A DNA stretch of 26,548 bases from Pseudomonadota bacterium (lineage in GTDB: Bacteria; Pseudomonadota; Gammaproteobacteria; Enterobacterales; Succinivibrionaceae): positions 1 to 26,548 of the forward strand of contig JAEWPL010000256.1 in the NCBI GenBank assembly GCA_023460615.1, written 5' to 3'. A program made the position numbers and the translations under genes. Positions 15,471 to 23,988 of this stretch are shown here, one piece after another (position 1 is the first letter of the stretch; every line of letters begins with the position of its first letter). A model generated the notes under the pieces. That model was not told the DNA's origin. It worked only from the letters and a program-made list of their open reading frames with translations, and made no database searches.

Positions 15471-15620
15471 ATCTTATTTTTTTTGCTGACTTGCCATTTT
15501 AGGCAAATAAATCCTAGTTACAAGATTATGCATCCTTTTTTATACGTAATTTCAATAAGTTAACTTTTGGCATTAAACATGCAAATTAACCTATACAAAC
15601 ACAAATAATAAGGTATACAT

Positions 15621-16376
15621 ATGTCCGATGTACAAGCATTAGCTTTAAATTTTTATAAGGTAAAAGTAACTAACGAGCTAGATGAGCTTTCTTCAAATAG
15701 AAAATACTTTGATCTAGGTGCAAATACACTTCAAGAGGATCACAGAACTAATTGTGTGGAGTTTGTAAATTGCCTAAATAGGCAAAATCAAAGTTACAAC
15801 CATACTTATCAAAGGCAAGATAACAGCTCTACAAAAGAAGTTTTTGCTTCTAAGAATTCCTGTACTGTAAGTTTAGATAATAAAGTTGTGACCTCACCTT
15901 TAACTAATCTTGAACAAGTGCCTAAGGCTTTAATCGAGCAATTAGATAACAGGCCTATTGTGATGCCTAATCAATTAGAAAACGAGTTTGCCCTTACTAA
16001 AAGTCTTATCAATAACATGATTGATACTTTAACTGCAAATAGGCAACAGTCTTTATCTAGTACTTTAATGTTATTAAAAGAGGTAACCTTACTGTTAAAT
16101 AGCTACAACACAAGCTCATTAGATTTAAGTATTCTTGCAAGTCAAATAAATACGAACTCTTTATCCGTTAACAGCCAAAATTTTATTGCCTTTTATATTA
16201 TTGGTATTAACTTAAGTTTCTATATCAAGACTATCGATAAGAAATACTTTACAGAATACAAAAAGGAAAAGGAAAAAGAAAAAGAGTCAAAACGTACCAA
16301 AGACAAAATTAAAGATCAAAAACAAAGGATGCAAGAGTTCTCAGCTCAATTTGATTTTGGTATTTCCTTAAGCTAA
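15621..16376 (+). CDS. Hypothetical protein, Asn/Gln-rich with charged C-terminal tail
   Basis: 251 residues, not recognised. Start ATG has AAGG 7 nt upstream. The first 100 residues are polar, rich in Asn, Gln and Ser. Residues about 120-200 look helical, with leucine-rich stretches (147-160) and a hydrophobic run at 188-203 (F-I-A-F-Y-I-I-G-I-N-L-S-F-Y-I) that could be a single membrane segment or a buried helix. Residues 207-240 are a dense Lys/Glu coil. No signal peptide or catalytic motif is evident. It stands alone between the thr and tpi operons beside a transposon scar, so it may be a lineage-specific acquired gene. Function unknown. Confidence 0.7.
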   Translation: MSDVQALALNFYKVKVTNELDELSSNRKYFDLGANTLQEDHRTNCVEFVNCLNRQNQSYNHTYQRQDNSSTKEVFASKNSCTVSLDNKVVTSPLTNLEQVPKALIEQLDNRPIVMPNQLENEFALTKSLINNMIDTLTANRQQSLSSTLMLLKEVTLLLNSYNTSSLDLSILASQINTNSLSVNSQNFIAFYIIGINLSFYIKTIDKKYFTEYKKEKEKEKESKRTKDKIKDQKQRMQEFSAQFDFGISLS

Positions 16377-16411
16377 TTTTATTAGACAAAAGGCATTCTG
16401 CTCTAAAATAG

Positions 16412-16442
16412 TGCTCACAATTAACCTAAAAAATTGTGAGCA
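16412..16442. repeat. Perfect inverted repeat downstream of the hypothetical gene
   Basis: TGCTCACAATT (16412-16422) and AATTGTGAGCA (16432-16442) form an 11-bp stem with a 9-nt loop, 36 nt past the stop codon. No T-run follows on either strand, so it is a poor intrinsic terminator. Its CTCACA..TGTGAG arms recall the hairpin at 9004-9030. It may be a 3' stability element or a protein site. Confidence 0.5.
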
Positions 16443-16549
16443 AAAACCTACTTTTAACCACGATTGAAAGCAAACTGCACCTTAATTTTATTCACTTTTA
16501 AAAATTTCCCTTTTTTAATGAGATTTATAGTAAAATACACAAAGTTTTT

Positions 16550-16586
16550 GTGCTGAAAAAAAATTTAAAGACAGCACTAATGCTGT
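16550..16586 (+). promoter_or_regulatory. Structured tpiA leader with two alternative stems
   Basis: CAGCAC (16572-16577) can pair with the upstream GTGCTG (16550-16555), or the overlapping ACAGCA (16571-16576) can pair with TGCTGT (16581-16586) over a 4-nt loop. The two pairings exclude each other. A possible -10 (TAAAAT, 16531-16536) lies just upstream and would place both in the 5' untranslated leader of tpiA. No known riboswitch class was recognised. Confidence 0.3.
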
Positions 16587-16628
16587 ATATAAATTAAAAA
16601 AATTTATTTAGTTTGAGGAACAAATATC

Positions 16629-17390
16629 ATGAGAAAACCTGTTGTAATGGGTAACTGGAAATTAAACGGTACCAAGTCAACTGTAACTGATTTAATCAAA
16701 GCTTTCAGAGAGCCAGCTGACAAAGCTGCTAACGTTGATGTAGCAATCTGCGCTCCAGCTATCTTCATTGGTATGGTTGAATCATTAGCAACCGGCTCAA
16801 ATTTAAAGTGGGGTTCTGAGGACTGCGATATTCACACCACTGGTGCTTTCACTGGTGAAAACTCACCTGTTATGTTAAAGGAATTCGGTTGTACTTATGC
16901 AATCGTTGGTCACTCAGAGCGTCGTGGCTACCACAACGAGAGCAACGAAGTTGTTGCTGGTAAGTTTAAGGCTGCTTTAGACAACGGTTTAACTCCTGTT
17001 CTATGCATCGGTGAGTCAGAGGCTGAGTACGATGCAGGCAAGACTCTAGATGTTTGCAAGGCTGAGATCAAGGCTGTTATCGATTTATGCGGTATCGAAG
17101 CATTCAACAATGCAATCATTGCTTACGAGCCAATTTGGGCTATTGGTACTGGTAAGACTGCAACTCCAGAGATTGCTCAGAACGTTCACAAGGGCATCCG
17201 TGAGTTCTTAAAGACCTTCTCAGCAGAAGTTGCTGACGGTGTTCGTATCCTATACGGTGGTTCATGCAACGCTAAGACCGCTCCTGAGTTATTCTCACAA
17301 CCAGATATCGATGGTGGTCTAATTGGTGGTGCTTCTCTAAAGGCTCCTGATTTTACAGCTATCATTGAAGCAGCTGTTGCAAACGCTTAA
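16629..17390 (+). CDS. tpiA: Triose-phosphate isomerase
   Basis: 253 residues, interconverting dihydroxyacetone phosphate and glyceraldehyde 3-phosphate in glycolysis. Active-site residues are all present: Asn9 and Lys11 in G-N-W-K, His95 in V-G-H-S-E-R-R, and Glu167 in A-Y-E-P-I-W-A-I-G-T-G. The phosphate loop G-G-S-C-N-A is near the C-terminus. The ATG has GAGGA 9 nt upstream. Codon use is richer in C-ending codons than in neighbouring genes, as expected of a strongly expressed glycolytic gene. pfkA follows after 21 nt. Confidence 0.98.
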   Translation: MRKPVVMGNWKLNGTKSTVTDLIKAFREPADKAANVDVAICAPAIFIGMVESLATGSNLKWGSEDCDIHTTGAFTGENSPVMLKEFGCTYAIVGHSERRGYHNESNEVVAGKFKAALDNGLTPVLCIGESEAEYDAGKTLDVCKAEIKAVIDLCGIEAFNNAIIAYEPIWAIGTGKTATPEIAQNVHKGIREFLKTFSAEVADGVRILYGGSCNAKTAPELFSQPDIDGGLIGGASLKAPDFTAIIEAAVANA

Positions 17391-17411
17391 TTTACTTTCG
17401 GACACGTTATT

Positions 17412-18377
17412 ATGGCAATTAAGAAAATTGGTGTATTAACTTCAGGTGGTGATGCACCTGGCATGAATGCAGCTATCCGTGCTGTAGTTCGTACTGCTTT
17501 ATCATATGGTTGGGAAGTTCTAGGTGTACTTGATGGTTATTCAGGTCTACACGAGGGTAACTTCGTAGAATTAAACAGCCACTCTGTATCAGATTTATTA
17601 AACCGTGGTGGTACCTTCTTAGGTACTGCTCGTTTCCCTCAGTTCAAGCAAGAACAAACTCGTAAAGAGAGTGTTGAGGTTATGAAGAAACACGGTATCG
17701 ATGCTTTAGTAGTTATCGGTGGTGACGGTTCATACATGGGTGCAAAGCTAATCTCTGAGTTAGGTTTCCCATGCATTGGTTTACCAGGCACTATTGATAA
17801 TGATATCGCTGGTACTGATGCTACTATCGGTTTTGATACTGCTTTAAATACTGCTGTAAGCGCTATTGATAAGCTACGTGATACCTGCTCATCACACAAG
17901 AGAATCAGTGTAGTTGAGGTTATGGGTCACCACTGTGGTGATTTAGCTGTATGTGCAGCTGTATCTTGCGGTGTTGAAGCTGTTTTAGTTCCTGAAGTTG
18001 CATGGAACAAAGAAGCAGTTTATGCTGACATCAAGAAAGGCATTGATGCAGGTAAGAGACATGCAATCTTAGTTGTATGTGAGAACCAAACTGATGTTCA
18101 CCAGATGGCTAAAGAGCTAGAAGAGTTAACTGGTTTAGAGACTCGTGCTACTGTTCTAGGTCACATCCAACGTGGTGGCACTCCATCAGCAGCTGATCGT
18201 GTATTAGCATCTCGTATGGGTGCTTATGCTTGTGAGCTATTAAAGAATGGTGAATCAGGCCGTTGCATTGGTGTAAAGCGTGGTGAGTTAGTTCACTATG
18301 ACATCATTGATTGCATCAACAACATGAAGCATCAATTCATGCAAACTACTTATGATTTAGCTTGCAACTTAAAGTAA
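17412..18377 (+). CDS. pfkA: ATP-dependent 6-phosphofructokinase
   Basis: 321 residues, the length of the E. coli enzyme (320). It phosphorylates fructose 6-phosphate, the committed step of glycolysis. Visible motifs are the ATP loop T-S-G-G-D-A-P-G-M-N (10-19), G-G-D-G-S (103-107) and the catalytic T-I-D-N-D with Asp129. Gly106, equivalent to E. coli Gly104, indicates ATP rather than pyrophosphate as donor. It lies 21 nt after tpiA with only a weak ribosome-binding site, so the two form a glycolytic operon, and a strong terminator follows. Confidence 0.97.
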   Translation: MAIKKIGVLTSGGDAPGMNAAIRAVVRTALSYGWEVLGVLDGYSGLHEGNFVELNSHSVSDLLNRGGTFLGTARFPQFKQEQTRKESVEVMKKHGIDALVVIGGDGSYMGAKLISELGFPCIGLPGTIDNDIAGTDATIGFDTALNTAVSAIDKLRDTCSSHKRISVVEVMGHHCGDLAVCAAVSCGVEAVLVPEVAWNKEAVYADIKKGIDAGKRHAILVVCENQTDVHQMAKELEELTGLETRATVLGHIQRGGTPSAADRVLASRMGAYACELLKNGESGRCIGVKRGELVHYDIIDCINNMKHQFMQTTYDLACNLK

Positions 18378-18396
18378 TCAAGTAAATCTGTTTTAT

Positions 18397-18424
18397 AAAA
18401 GGATCGCAACAGCGATCCTTTTTT
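18397..18424 (+). terminator. Rho-independent terminator of tpiA-pfkA
   Basis: AAAAGGATCGC (18397-18407), loop AACA, then GCGATCCTTTTTT (18412-18424): a GC-rich stem ending in a T-run, 20 nt past the pfkA stop. Confidence 0.93.
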
Positions 18425-18441
18425 GTATCTAATCTTTAAAT

Positions 18442-18490
18442 TTAATCTAAAGTTAATCAAAGCTTAATCCTACTCTACTACATTTAAAAT
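18442..18490 (+). promoter_or_regulatory. Promoter with three 11-bp-spaced direct repeats (OmpR/PhoB-like)
   Basis: TTAATC occurs at 18442, 18453 and 18464, an exact 11-bp period. The last copy overlaps the -35 position of a TAAAAT -10 at 18485-18490, and no good -35 hexamer is present. Direct repeats with one-helical-turn spacing replacing the -35 are the usual site layout for OmpR/PhoB-family response regulators. The promoter would serve the 60-residue gene at 18520. The actual regulator is not known. Confidence 0.5.
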
Positions 18491-18519
18491 GAAGACAATA
18501 AATGCACTAGGAGAAGCCT

Positions 18520-18702
18520 ATGCAAGATCACCAAATTTCACCTTACCATCTAAGCTCAATTTTTAGTAATGACGACGAGGAATTTGAAGCTGTAAAAGGA
18601 ATCAGTCAAACCACAGATCTTGAAAAGCTGGTTAATCAAGATGAGCTTGAGAAAATGCTAGATTACGTTTTTAAACTCTTATTTAGAAAAGCTACTAAAT
18701 AA
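18520..18702 (+). CDS. Small acidic protein of unknown function
   Basis: 60 residues, unrecognised. The start is well supported by AGGAG (18509-18513), 6 nt before the ATG. The N-terminal two thirds are acidic (D-D-E-E-F-E) and the C-terminal part (about 32-57) looks like an amphipathic helix (L-E-K-L-V-N-Q-D-E-L-E-K-M-L-D-Y-V-F-K-L-L-F). It has its own promoter and terminator, so it is a self-contained transcription unit. It converges on the jet operon, whose last gene ends 23 nt away. No homology claim is made. Confidence 0.7.
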   Translation: MQDHQISPYHLSSIFSNDDEEFEAVKGISQTTDLEKLVNQDELEKMLDYVFKLLFRKATK

Positions 18703-18713
18703 GAGTTTTTTTT
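18673..18713 (+). terminator. Terminator formed by the end of the small-protein gene
   Basis: The 14-nt arm AAACTCTTATTTAG (18673-18686) pairs perfectly with CTAAATAAGAGTTT (18695-18708) around an 8-nt loop, and a T-run continues to 18713. The stem includes the last ten codons and the stop codon. The opposite strand lacks a T-run, so it serves mainly the plus-strand gene, though it may slow transcripts leaving jetD. Confidence 0.85.
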
Positions 18714-18725
18714 GTTTAGCCAAAG

Positions 18726-19904
18726 TTAGTTATCAAGCACTGCTTTTAAGTGTTTAACAATGTAGTCTTGATCTAGTTTTTCTTGCTCTAAACGGTTTAG
18801 ATTTGGCTGTTTTGATAATGCCTCTAAACAAGCTTTCTCTTCATCAGTTAAAGCAGGAGCTTCAATTGAGATAGACTCTTTTTCAGTAACTCTTTTGGCA
18901 AGATGATTTTTATATTCTAAAGTTTCTAAATCCATCATTACAGAGGTTACTTTAGCTTGAGTATTCTTTCTAAAGTTAGAGAGAATGAAAAATCCCCATG
19001 AATCTAGATCTCCCCAATAAATAATTTTCTTCTTAGCAAGTAACCACTTTGCTTTTGACCAAGCCACATCATTACCACAACCAAAGATTACAGTGGTATT
19101 TAAAAGTTTAGGTAGCATTAAACCAGATTGCTCATTTTCAACCACCAGGAGATTGTCACCAGGTAGCGCTATATGCTCAAGATCAGAGGTTGAAACTTGG
19201 AAGTAATCAAAATCTTTAACTAGAGTATCATCTAAAATTCTTACATGCGCAAAGTTTTTAGGCTTTTTACGAACGTTCAAGAAAGACACCAAATCACTGT
19301 CATCGTCTGTACATATACCTACTGCTTTAAGGATAGTAAAGATAAGTTTTAAGTTTCGCTCTAAAAACTTAGTGTCCACACCTTCAAGTGGCAATGCTCT
19401 AATATATAGATTTTTCCCCATATCTCTTTTAAGTTGAGGCAAAGTTACAAGCAATAACTTAAAATCCTCAGCACTTAAATCGTCAAGTGAAAGGTATTTA
19501 ATGAGTGGATATAAAGAGGACTTATCTTCAAGCTTAAAGCAAGTTGCAAGCTCTGTTACTCTATCAAGGAGTAAAGATACTTTTTTCCTGTCGTCATTTT
19601 TAATACACAAGAGTAACTCGTCAAAAGAGTTCACCACAAAGTAATTTGGAATTTGACATCCATCGGCACCACAAGCATAAACCTTTTGAGTGTACTCTAT
19701 AAGTCCTTGATGGGGATAAGAGCTATAACAGTGAATAAACTTTCCAAATGCATTAACGTCTTTTAAGATCTCTTGATTAGTAGGTGGTTTTAAAGCTACT
19801 TTAATTGGATATTCTCTTTGACCTAATAATCTTTTGATAAGGTTATTAAGATTTGAGATCTCTGTTTTAGTTATTCTTTCGATAACTTCGTTTACAAATA
19901 ACAT
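18726..19904 (-). CDS. jetD: Wadjet JetD, Toprim plasmid nuclease subunit
   Basis: 392 residues. The N-terminal part fits the DUF3322-type DNA-binding region of JetD. The C-terminal part (about 245-345) is a Toprim (DUF2220) domain: L-V-V-E-N-E with Glu256 as likely catalytic glutamate, G-C-G-N-D-V (275-280), and Y-W-G-D-L-D-S-W-G-F (296-305) with metal-binding Asp299 and Asp301. In Wadjet systems JetD is the topoisomerase VI-like nuclease that cuts plasmid DNA after the JetABC motor has sensed a small closed circle. It is the last gene of the operon, 18 nt after jetC. All catalytic residues expected from the motif are present, so the subunit looks functional. Confidence 0.9.
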   Translation of the reverse strand: MLFVNEVIERITKTEISNLNNLIKRLLGQREYPIKVALKPPTNQEILKDVNAFGKFIHCYSSYPHQGLIEYTQKVYACGADGCQIPNYFVVNSFDELLLCIKNDDRKKVSLLLDRVTELATCFKLEDKSSLYPLIKYLSLDDLSAEDFKLLLVTLPQLKRDMGKNLYIRALPLEGVDTKFLERNLKLIFTILKAVGICTDDDSDLVSFLNVRKKPKNFAHVRILDDTLVKDFDYFQVSTSDLEHIALPGDNLLVVENEQSGLMLPKLLNTTVIFGCGNDVAWSKAKWLLAKKKIIYWGDLDSWGFFILSNFRKNTQAKVTSVMMDLETLEYKNHLAKRVTEKESISIEAPALTDEEKACLEALSKQPNLNRLEQEKLDQDYIVKHLKAVLDN

Positions 19905-19922
19905 TTAAACCACACTTACCTA

Positions 19923-22900
19923 CTAATTAGCTTCAAGCTCAATTCCAAGCTCTTTAAAGTCACTTTCTTGCTTTTGTAAAAGCTGCTCATCATACTCTTG
20001 CCAAGTAAGCTCACACATAGCACTGTTATGGGTATCAGCAGGCTTTTCAACAATCACAAGAGATCTAGCAAAGTCACGAGCTAGCTCAATATTCTTAAAT
20101 GGCGTAATTAGATTTACATGTAGATTTAATTCTTTAAATATCTTCAAGACTCTCTTACTTACCTTATCAGAGGTATTAGAGAAAGCCTCATCTAAGAATA
20201 CAGTTGCATAAGTTGGAATATCGCCATTGTCTGGAGTTAATACATAGGCTAAAGAAGCTGCTAACACAGAGCCTGCAAAAGCTTCTTTTTCACCACCAGA
20301 TTTACCAGAGCTTGAGTTTAAGGTATCTTTAATAGTACCTGTAGTCTTATCTAAGACATTAGCTAAAAACTTCATGCGAAGACGAGGATCTAAAATAGAC
20401 TTTAGATCTTGAGCATTTGAGTTTAGAGCATTGATTAAGATATTGATAACTTTTTCAATAGACTTATAGCGTCGCTCAGAATCGGTTTCATTAATAAGAT
20501 TCATCACCGCTTTAGTACTTTGATTAAATTCTTTAATTGCAGGATTATCAATACGTTTTGGCTCAATTGACAAGTAAGTGTTTTCACTAAATTCAGCCTT
20601 TTTGAGCACATTGTTAATAAGCTCAATTCTATCTTTAATAGAATCTAATTCTTGAGAGATCTTTTGTACGATACAAGCTACCGATTGAGTAACCTCTGTA
20701 TTAAGTTTAGATTTAAACTCTTCTACAAGTTTTGGTAAACCTTCTTGCTCAATTTGTTGTAAGTATTTTAAGTAATACTCATAAGCTTCAAATTCACTGC
20801 CCCAATCAATACACAACGCCTCCCATTTCTCATAGAATTTAGCAATGATGTTACTGATTTTGTTCTTTGCATCATTCATACGATTTGTAGCTACAGATTC
20901 TTCTTGATAAAGACTGTTTCTAAAATCGCTCTTATTAATATCTGTAAAGACGTTTTGATTGGTAAACTTAAGCTTCTTCATCATGTCTTGAAGCAATAAT
21001 TCGATATTAGCATCAAGGGTCACTGAAGGTTGTTTTGCTAAAGCTTCAAGTTTACTTTGCAGATCTTTAATGGCTAAATCAACGTTATTGATAGCAATCA
21101 TTAGCTTAGTAACTCTATCTTCAGCTTGCTTTAAGACTTTTTCACTAAGCTCACACTGCTCTTTTAATTTTGCAATAGAGCTGTCATGAATAAGGATGTC
21201 ATATTGCTCCTGTAGAGAGATAATTTGCTCTTTTACAGAGCGAATATCTATCTTAGAAAATGAATCAATACTCTTTAAGCTGTATTCAATAATGCTAATT
21301 TTTTCTTGAACACTATCTCTTTTAGCGTTGGCTGCTTTTACTTTGTCGTTAACAGCTAAAAGTTGCTTTTGAAGCTCACTAAGCTTTCTATTTAAGTTCT
21401 GAAGTTTATCCTCATTAGAAAAACCAATACACCAGGAGGAAGGATCATTTACTAAAGTTAAGTCTTTCTTTTCAAAAAATCCTTTATTCTTATGGATAAG
21501 ACCTTCTTTAGTCATCGAAAATTCAGTGACATTAAGCTTTTCAACACTATCAACACAGCATAAATCGTAGTTATTTAAATGCTGCTTTAAAAACGGTGTA
21601 AACTCATGTTTTTTAAAGTTCAGCTTAGTTAAAAAGCCATCATTACCAAAGGTTGTAAAGCCTGGAGCTACATCTTTTACCACTTGAACTCTTACGTGCA
21701 CACCAGTGTGTCTTGCGTTTAACCACTTAGTGATAAGCTCATAGTCATTTTTAGATACTAAAAGAGTTTGTCTAAGACCACCTAAAGCTCTTTCAATAGC
21801 TCCTTGCCAGGATGATTCTGACTCTTTCACTTCAATAAGCTCTGCAATATAAGCTAAGTGATTTACGCTAATGTTAAGTGAAGATGCTAAATCCTCTCTT
21901 AATCTTTGATACTTAATGGACAAATTAGAGCCACGGTGTTTTTGTAAACTCTCAATTTCGTCTTTTACCACAAGCTTATCAGCTTCAAATTTTTTACCTT
22001 CTAGAGCAATATTGATCACTTGATCTTCAAGCTCTTGTTTTTGAGAAGACAACTCTTCTTTGAGCTTATCAGCATCACTCTTGCTTTGGTAGAATTCTTC
22101 TTGAGTAGTAACTGTAGGTAAGCCTAAGTTTTTTAAGATGCTGTTATAGTCAGAAGCATTCTTCTCAACTAGGGCAAGTTCTTTTTGCTTAGCCTCAATT
22201 TCATTTTCTAATACTTTAGTCTTATCGCCACCATTAGCACCTAAAGCGGTAAGGTTTTGCTCATGAGTACGTTTTGCATCTAAAAGACGACTATCCTCAT
22301 CCTTCTTTTGAGCTTCTAAATTACCTAACTCAAACTGTTTTTCTTTTAAAGAGCCTTGATAATAGTCTTTTGCATAACGGTTAACAAAAGGCTCTAAGCC
22401 CTCAATTGCTCTTTCATAATCTAAACACAATTTTTGGTATTTAGTAAATTTAGTGGTTTGCTCTGGAAGATCTTTTAAATACTCTTCTTGCTTTTGAGCT
22501 TCTTTTAAACGCTCGTGAATATTTTTAAGATCATCAAATTGCTTGATAGTATTTACAGCATCTTCTTTTACAGAGCCAGGCTCTAAAACTAAGGTTCTAA
22601 TTAGGTTAGTTAAATCGTCAATCTTTTTTAAACCTAAAGCTCTGCCTAATAAGGCAGGTGCATTTTGGTTATCCATATGTAAGCGATGTCTAAAATGAGT
22701 TTCATACTCACTAAAATTATCATCACATACAGCACAACCTTCAATAGCTTTTAGGTACTCTTTTAAAGGTCTTACATCAAAGTTTTTAAATCTAAATAAC
22801 AGCTCTTTTACATCAACATCCACAGGACACACGCTGTAAATTTTTTTAACGTCACTGTAGGCAGTGGAGTCTGAATTGATGTAGAAAATACCTAATAAAG

Positions 22901-23294
22901 CTACTTGCTGTTTTGAGGCAGTGTACTCATATAAAGCTTTAATCACTGTTACTACAGCCTGCTCACGTAAGTTTCTTGAAGTTTGGTTACCTTCATCATC
23001 AACCATGCTACCAAAGCTTCCGCGGATGTAGCTTACAAGGTTACGATCATTCTTTTTCTCTTGAGCTGCAGCTAGGTTATAAGACACTCTTGAAGCAGGT
23101 CTTAACAAAGTCATTAAAGCATCAATAATCGTAGATTTACCAGAGCCGTTTTCACCAGTGATTAAGGTGCCTTCTGGATCAATATTTAAGGTGTGCAAAC
23201 CATTGAATGAGCCCCAGTTATATACGGTAACTTTGCTAAGCTTTACCTGATCTACTTCATCATAAGAAAACAATAATTCACCTTGCTTACTCAT
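19923..23294 (-). CDS. jetC: Wadjet JetC, SMC-like ATPase
   Basis: 1123 residues from the ATG at 23294, with GAGG 9 nt upstream. Upstream in-frame GTG (23309) and ATG (23303) exist but lack a spaced ribosome-binding site. The ATPase head has Walker A G-E-N-G-S-G-K-S-T (47-55), then the family segment S-R-V-S-Y-N-L-A-A-A. The C-terminal head carries the ABC signature S-G-G-E (999-1002) and Walker B F-L-D-E (Asp1035, Glu1036). Long coiled-coil arms (about 240-455 and 630-865) flank a hinge (about 470-630) with the W-Q-G-A-I-E-R-A-L-G-G motif. This is the COG4913/MksB-like motor that extrudes plasmid DNA. The start overlaps the jetB stop by 8 nt. Confidence 0.93.
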   Translation of the reverse strand: MSKQGELLFSYDEVDQVKLSKVTVYNWGSFNGLHTLNIDPEGTLITGENGSGKSTIIDALMTLLRPASRVSYNLAAAQEKKNDRNLVSYIRGSFGSMVDDEGNQTSRNLREQAVVTVIKALYEYTASKQQVALLGIFYINSDSTAYSDVKKIYSVCPVDVDVKELLFRFKNFDVRPLKEYLKAIEGCAVCDDNFSEYETHFRHRLHMDNQNAPALLGRALGLKKIDDLTNLIRTLVLEPGSVKEDAVNTIKQFDDLKNIHERLKEAQKQEEYLKDLPEQTTKFTKYQKLCLDYERAIEGLEPFVNRYAKDYYQGSLKEKQFELGNLEAQKKDEDSRLLDAKRTHEQNLTALGANGGDKTKVLENEIEAKQKELALVEKNASDYNSILKNLGLPTVTTQEEFYQSKSDADKLKEELSSQKQELEDQVINIALEGKKFEADKLVVKDEIESLQKHRGSNLSIKYQRLREDLASSLNISVNHLAYIAELIEVKESESSWQGAIERALGGLRQTLLVSKNDYELITKWLNARHTGVHVRVQVVKDVAPGFTTFGNDGFLTKLNFKKHEFTPFLKQHLNNYDLCCVDSVEKLNVTEFSMTKEGLIHKNKGFFEKKDLTLVNDPSSWCIGFSNEDKLQNLNRKLSELQKQLLAVNDKVKAANAKRDSVQEKISIIEYSLKSIDSFSKIDIRSVKEQIISLQEQYDILIHDSSIAKLKEQCELSEKVLKQAEDRVTKLMIAINNVDLAIKDLQSKLEALAKQPSVTLDANIELLLQDMMKKLKFTNQNVFTDINKSDFRNSLYQEESVATNRMNDAKNKISNIIAKFYEKWEALCIDWGSEFEAYEYYLKYLQQIEQEGLPKLVEEFKSKLNTEVTQSVACIVQKISQELDSIKDRIELINNVLKKAEFSENTYLSIEPKRIDNPAIKEFNQSTKAVMNLINETDSERRYKSIEKVINILINALNSNAQDLKSILDPRLRMKFLANVLDKTTGTIKDTLNSSSGKSGGEKEAFAGSVLAASLAYVLTPDNGDIPTYATVFLDEAFSNTSDKVSKRVLKIFKELNLHVNLITPFKNIELARDFARSLVIVEKPADTHNSAMCELTWQEYDEQLLQKQESDFKELGIELEAN

Positions 23295-23988
23295 TATCTG
23301 CATCCTCACTGCTTGCTACGGTTCCGTTTACTTTTCTAAACTCATCTAAAAGCTCATTTAACTTATTTAAATCCACTACAAATCTAATCAAAGGTAAGAT
23401 TAAGAAACGGTCATTGTCCTCTGAAGGTAATCTCTTTAATAGATGATATTCACACAAATCACGTAAAGCTCCATTTAGCTTTTGCTGATCTTTTCTATCA
23501 GATACAGATATATTCATGTATGGTAGTAAAGCATTTTTAATGTAATCAATATCAATTACAATAGAGCTTTCCCCTTGAGAAAAACGCTCCTGATAGTACT
23601 TACGAAGAATTAAAATCAGAATTGATTTAAAAGGAGTTAACACTGACTTGTTAATTAAGAACTTATCCTCTACAAAATCATCACTCTCAGGATCTAACTG
23701 GGCATCATCCTCAGCTTCAGCAAGTTCATCCTCGCGATTAAGATTCTTGATATAAGCAAGACCAATATCAGCATCTACAACAAGCTCAATGTTGATATTT
23801 CGAAGATAGCTTCTAATAAATTCTTCATTCTCTTTTTTACGCAGTAATTTGTATTGCTCTGAATCTAATTCAAACTGCACACTACCAGTTTTTAAAAGAT
23901 CGACAATGATATTTCTAACTTTTGCATCTGCTTCTTTAACTAAGTTTTGATTGTCACTCTCTAATAAGATTTCGTTTTCGATGCTCAT
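23287..23988 (-). CDS. jetB: Wadjet JetB, MksE-like winged-helix subunit
   Basis: 233 residues, DUF4194-type. It is assigned from the size, acidic composition, the winged-helix-like region at about 125-210 (I-L-I-L-R-K-Y-Y-Q-E-R followed by L-R-D-L-C-E-Y-H-L-L-K-R-L) and above all its position between JetA and JetC homologues. In Wadjet and MksBEF complexes this KITE-type subunit binds the kleisin and DNA. The ATG overlaps the jetA stop by one nucleotide (TAATG), and its own end overlaps jetC, so all three are translationally coupled. Confidence 0.87.
   Translation of the reverse strand: MSIENEILLESDNQNLVKEADAKVRNIIVDLLKTGSVQFELDSEQYKLLRKKENEEFIRSYLRNINIELVVDADIGLAYIKNLNREDELAEAEDDAQLDPESDDFVEDKFLINKSVLTPFKSILILILRKYYQERFSQGESSIVIDIDYIKNALLPYMNISVSDRKDQQKLNGALRDLCEYHLLKRLPSEDNDRFLILPLIRFVVDLNKLNELLDEFRKVNGTVASSEDADNE

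Noticed and set aside
16412..16442. Inverted repeat as a CRP site or intrinsic terminator
   Set aside because: The arms are in the opposite order to the CRP consensus (TGTGA-N6-TCACA), the loop is 9 nt, and no T-run follows on either strand.
23295..23309. GTG or ATG starts of jetC upstream of 23294
   Set aside because: The only GAGG lies between them and is properly spaced only for the ATG at 23294. The alternatives cannot be fully excluded.
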